From Acerihabitans sp047324305 (lineage in GTDB: Bacteria > Pseudomonadota > Gammaproteobacteria > Enterobacterales > Enterobacteriaceae): a stretch of DNA of 64,000 nt. How positions within the stretch are numbered: the first letter of the stretch is position 1; each line of letters begins with the position of its first letter. The translations under genes were made by a program, and so were the position numbers. The notes under the pieces are model-generated. The model ran no database searches. It was not told where the DNA came from and saw nothing but the letters and a program-made list of their open reading frames with translations. The stretch covers positions 2,108,001-2,172,000 of the forward strand of contig NZ_CP178740.1 in assembly GCF_047324305.1 (NCBI RefSeq). The letters run 5' to 3'. Shown here piece by piece: positions 61,801 to 64,000 of this stretch.

Positions 61801-63118
61801 CGTGGGTAAACTGGTTATCACGTCGCGTAACACCGAACTGAAGCTGATCGACGAATTCGGCCGTACCAAGGAAAGCTATAAAGTGCCTTACGGTGCTGTT
61901 ATGGCCAAGGGCGACGGTTCCGAAGTCCTGGGCGGCGAAACGGTTGCCAACTGGGATCCGCATACCATGCCTGTGATCACCGAAGTGAGCGGCTTTATGC
62001 GCTTCACCGACATGATCGACGGCCAGACCATTACCCGCCAGACCGACGAACTTACCGGTTTGTCTTCTATCGTGGTATTGGATACGGCGGAACGTACCGG
62101 TGGCGGTAAAGACCTGCGCCCGGCGCTGAAAATCGTCGATGCCAATGGCAATGACGTGCTGATCCCCGGTACCGATATGCCGGCGCAGTACTTCCTGCCG
62201 GGTAAAACCATCGTCCAGCTGGAAGATGGCTTGGCTATCACCGGCGGCGACACCCTGGCGCGTTTGCCGCAGGAATCGAGCGGTACCAAGGATATCACCG
62301 GTGGTCTGCCGCGTGTAGCCGACCTGTTCGAAGCCCGTCGTCCGAAAGAGCCGGCCATCCTGGCTGAAATCAGCGGTATCGTTTCTTTCGGTAAAGAAAC
62401 CAAGGGCAAACGCCGCCTGGTCATTTCGCCGATCGATGGCAGCGATGCCTACGAGGAGATGATACCGAAATGGCGCCAGCTCAACGTGTTCGAAGGCGAA
62501 CGCGTGGAACGCGGCGACGTGATTTCCGACGGACCGGAATCGCCGCATGACATCCTGCGCCTGCGTGGTGTCCATGCCGTGACCCGTTACATCGTCAACG
62601 AAGTGCAGGACGTTTACCGTCTGCAGGGCGTTAAGATTAACGATAAACATATCGAAGTTATCGTTCGTCAGATGCTGCGCAAAGCAACCATCGTTAACGC
62701 CGGCGGCACCGACTTCCTGGAAGGCGAACAGGCTGAATACTCACGCGTCAAGATTGCCAACCGCCAGCTGGATGCGGACGGCAAGATTGAAATGACGTTT
62801 AGCCGCGATCTGCTGGGTATCACTAAAGCCTCGTTGGCCACGGAGTCCTTTATCTCCGCGGCCTCGTTCCAGGAGACAACGCGCGTGCTTACCGAAGCCG
62901 CCGTTGCCGGGAAACGCGATGAACTGCGCGGCCTGAAGGAAAACGTCATCGTCGGCCGGCTGATCCCAGCCGGTACCGGCTATGCCTACCATCAGGATCG
63001 CGCGCGCCGTCGCGCCTTGGGCGAAGTGCCGGTAGTACCGTCGGTCACCGCTGATGAAGCGTCCGCCAACATGGCGGAACTGCTTAACGCCGGTCTGGGT
63101 GGCAATAACGATAAATAA
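58895..63118 (+). CDS. rpoC: RNA polymerase beta' subunit
   Basis: The beta' subunit carries the active-site magnesium in NADFDGDQMAVH and the N-terminal zinc ribbon (CLCGKY...CEKCGVE). The 1407 residues equal E. coli. It starts with GTG, as in E. coli. The second zinc site cysteines (CETDFGVCANCYG) are present. Terminator at 63147. Confidence 0.99.
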   Translation: MKDLLKFLKAQTKTEEFDAIKIALASPDMIRSWSFGEVKKPETINYRTFKPERDGLFCARIFGPVKDYECLCGKYKRLKHRGVICEKCGVEVTQTKVRRERMGHIELASPTAHIWFLKSLPSRIGLLLDMPLRDIERVLYFESYVVVEGGMTNLERRQILTEEQYLDALEEFGDEFDAKMGAEAIQALLKNMDLEAECETLREELNETNSETKRKKLTKRIKLLEAFVQSGNKPEWMILTVLPVLPPDLRPLVPLDGGRFATSDLNDLYRRVINRNNRLKRLLDLAAPDIIVRNEKRMLQEAVDALLDNGRRGRAITGSNKRPLKSLADMIKGKQGRFRQNLLGKRVDYSGRSVITVGPYLRLHQCGLPKKMALELFKPFIYGKLELRGLATTIKAAKKMVEREEAVVWDILDEVIREHPVLLNRAPTLHRLGIQAFEPVLIEGKAIQLHPLVCAAYNADFDGDQMAVHVPLTLEAQLEARALMMSTNNILSPANGEPIIVPSQDVVLGLYYMTRDRVNGKGEGMVLTGPKEAERIYRGGIAELHARVKVRITEHAKNEEGEWVENTHIVDTTVGRAILWMIVPKGLPFALVNQALGKKAISKMLNTCYRVLGLKPTVIFADQIMYTGFAYAARSGSSVGIDDMVIPDKKAGIIEEAEAEVAEIQEQFQSGLVTAGERYNKVIDIWAAANERVAKAMMDNLSTEAVINRDGVEERQVSFNSIFMMADSGARGSAAQIRQLAGMRGLMAKPDGSIIETPITANFREGLNVLQYFISTHGARKGLADTALKTANSGYLTRRLVDVAQDLVVTEDDCGTHAGVTMTPVIEGGDVKEPLRERVLGRVTAEDVLKPGTADILMPRNTLLNEQWCDILEENSVDIIKVRSVVTCETDFGVCANCYGRDLARGHLVNKGEAIGVIAAQSIGEPGTQLTMRTFHIGGAASRNAAESSIQVKNKGTIRLNNAKFVVNGVGKLVITSRNTELKLIDEFGRTKESYKVPYGAVMAKGDGSEVLGGETVANWDPHTMPVITEVSGFMRFTDMIDGQTITRQTDELTGLSSIVVLDTAERTGGGKDLRPALKIVDANGNDVLIPGTDMPAQYFLPGKTIVQLEDGLAITGGDTLARLPQESSGTKDITGGLPRVADLFEARRPKEPAILAEISGIVSFGKETKGKRRLVISPIDGSDAYEEMIPKWRQLNVFEGERVERGDVISDGPESPHDILRLRGVHAVTRYIVNEVQDVYRLQGVKINDKHIEVIVRQMLRKATIVNAGGTDFLEGEQAEYSRVKIANRQLDADGKIEMTFSRDLLGITKASLATESFISAASFQETTRVLTEAAVAGKRDELRGLKENVIVGRLIPAGTGYAYHQDRARRRALGEVPVVPSVTADEASANMAELLNAGLGGNNDK

Positions 63119-63146
63119 TCGTTAATCCTTCCCCCTGACGTCCTAT

Positions 63147-63176
63147 AAAACCGCCCTGACCGGGCGGTTTTTTTTT
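63147..63176 (+). terminator. rpoBC operon terminator
   Basis: AAAACCGCCC and GGGCGGTTTT pair around a short loop and run into nine T residues. Confidence 0.94.
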
Positions 63177-63521
63177 GCCTGGGTTTGAGTCATAGATTGA
63201 AGTTATTGGTATGAATTATATTAATGGTGACTAACTTAAATAGTGTTCTCTTTCAGAATACGAGTTTCTGGTAATTTAAATATCCGCCTTAATAATTCCC
63301 CTGAAATACATCATAATCTCATCAAGATGTTTTTATTTTTCCTGCAGATAATGTAATTAAAATAATTAATTTTCCAAAAAATATTAAGCTGCATTAACGA
63401 CATAAGATAAGGAGAATTATGCATCGTTATTATAAATAAATTAAAAAGGAATTAGTGAAGCCATATCTGAATAATCACTATCCATGTAATAGCGCGCCCT
63501 GACGATTAATAGGAAAAATTC
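63177..63521. other. AT-rich spacer before the inverse autotransporter gene
   Basis: About 345 bases, much richer in A and T than rpoC. No gene, tRNA or clear operator is seen. An AGGA at 63511 is the likely ribosome site of the next gene. The composition break marks the edge of the conserved rpoBC block. Confidence 0.55.
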
Positions 63522-64000
63522 ATGCCAGGAAAGCCCTCATACCCTACATCCGATCCTAAGAAATGTTCAGTCACCCGTACACCCGCCGACAACCGGCGTT
63601 TCCCATTATGGCGGCCCGTCGCCTGGATGGTCATTGCCGCGCAGGCCGTGTTCCCACTCAGTATAGCATCTGCTCCAGCGACAGCCTTAGGACAACCGGA
63701 GTCCGCCGCGGTGGAGAATAAGATTGCCGTCCATGCGCTGTCGGCGGGGAATATGCTGTCAGAACAACCAAGCAATAAAGCGGCGCTCAATATGGCGCGT
63801 TCGGCGCTGGTAAGCGGGGCGGGCCATTATGCCAAAGACTGGTTTGATCAATTCGGCACCGTGCGGTTACAGCTCAATCTCAATGAGCGATTCAAACTGG
63901 ACAATAGCGCGCTCGATCTCTTGGTGCCGTTATATGAAAACCAGGATGCTATGGTATTCATCCAAGGGGGCATACGCAATAACGATCACCGTAATACCGG
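63522..64000 (+). CDS. Intimin/invasin-type inverse autotransporter (5' part only)
   Basis: The frame opens at ATG 63522 and runs off the window, so only 159 residues are seen. The N-terminus has an extended basic lead, then a hydrophobic signal sequence (WRPVAWMVIAAQAVFPLSIA, about residues 30-49) with an AxA-type site. From about 92, ARSALVSGAGHYAKDWFDQF, then GTVRLQLNLNERFKLDNSALDLLVPLYEN, matches the start of the intimin/invasin beta-barrel domain. Such proteins sit in the outer membrane and display Ig-like adhesion domains. It is not part of the E. coli rpoC neighbourhood. Whether the full gene is intact cannot be judged here. Confidence 0.85.
   Translation, partial: MPGKPSYPTSDPKKCSVTRTPADNRRFPLWRPVAWMVIAAQAVFPLSIASAPATALGQPESAAVENKIAVHALSAGNMLSEQPSNKAALNMARSALVSGAGHYAKDWFDQFGTVRLQLNLNERFKLDNSALDLLVPLYENQDAMVFIQGGIRNNDHRNT

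Overview
The window is chromosomal DNA of an enterobacterium (Enterobacterales). The backbone order zapB-rraA-menA-hslUV-ftsN-cytR-priA-rpmE-metJBL-metF-ppc-argECBH-oxyR-sthA-fabR-yijD-trmA-btuB-murI-rrn-murB-birA-coaA-tRNA/tufB-secE-nusG-rplKAJL-rpoBC is that of the E. coli 88-90 min region, and nearly every core protein aligns by eye with its E. coli counterpart. The 16S sequence, a peroxiredoxin-glutaredoxin fusion beside oxyR, and several eukaryote-like proteins point to a host-associated Sodalis-like lineage. That genus placement is inference.

Layout. 1-9430: cell division (zapB, ftsN), menaquinone synthesis, protease HslUV, CytR, PriA and L31. 9516-18089: the met genes metJ, metBL and metF, flanked on each side by a gene for an F-box plus ankyrin-repeat protein. 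18170-25793: ppc and the arginine cluster. 25797-30210: oxidative stress genes, sthA, fabR and yijD. 30510-32498: three AT-rich genes for small proteins with the same three-helix membrane layout. 32658-36859: trmA, then btuB behind a cobalamin riboswitch, then murI. 37212-42884: a complete rrn operon (16S, tRNA-Ile, tRNA-Ala, 23S, 5S) whose 23S carries an intervening sequence in helix 45. 43176-44102: an AT-rich gene encoding UIM-like motifs and an OTU-type cysteine protease domain, behind a well-formed PhoP box. 44320-48140: murB-birA, coaA and a GNAT acetyltransferase. 48452-50555: tRNA Thr-Tyr-Gly-Thr and tufB, with 170-bp repeats after tRNA-Tyr. 50823-63118: secE-nusG, rplKA, rplJL and rpoBC. 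63522 to the end: the start of an intimin/invasin-type inverse autotransporter.

How it works together. The core genes are ordinary and intact, and their control sites are mostly readable: a sigma-32 hslVU promoter, met boxes, ARG boxes, the B12 riboswitch, rrn P1/P2, the L10 leader and the rplL-rpoB attenuator. Accessory cargo is dropped between core genes with no visible integrase or insertion sequence. It is dominated by proteins that would make sense inside a eukaryotic cell: two F-box/ankyrin candidates that could recruit host SCF ubiquitin ligase, one UIM-OTU candidate deubiquitinase, three small membrane proteins and a surface adhesin. The best candidate for an undescribed system is this dispersed set of host-ubiquitin-directed effector candidates. 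Secretion and function are inference from sequence.
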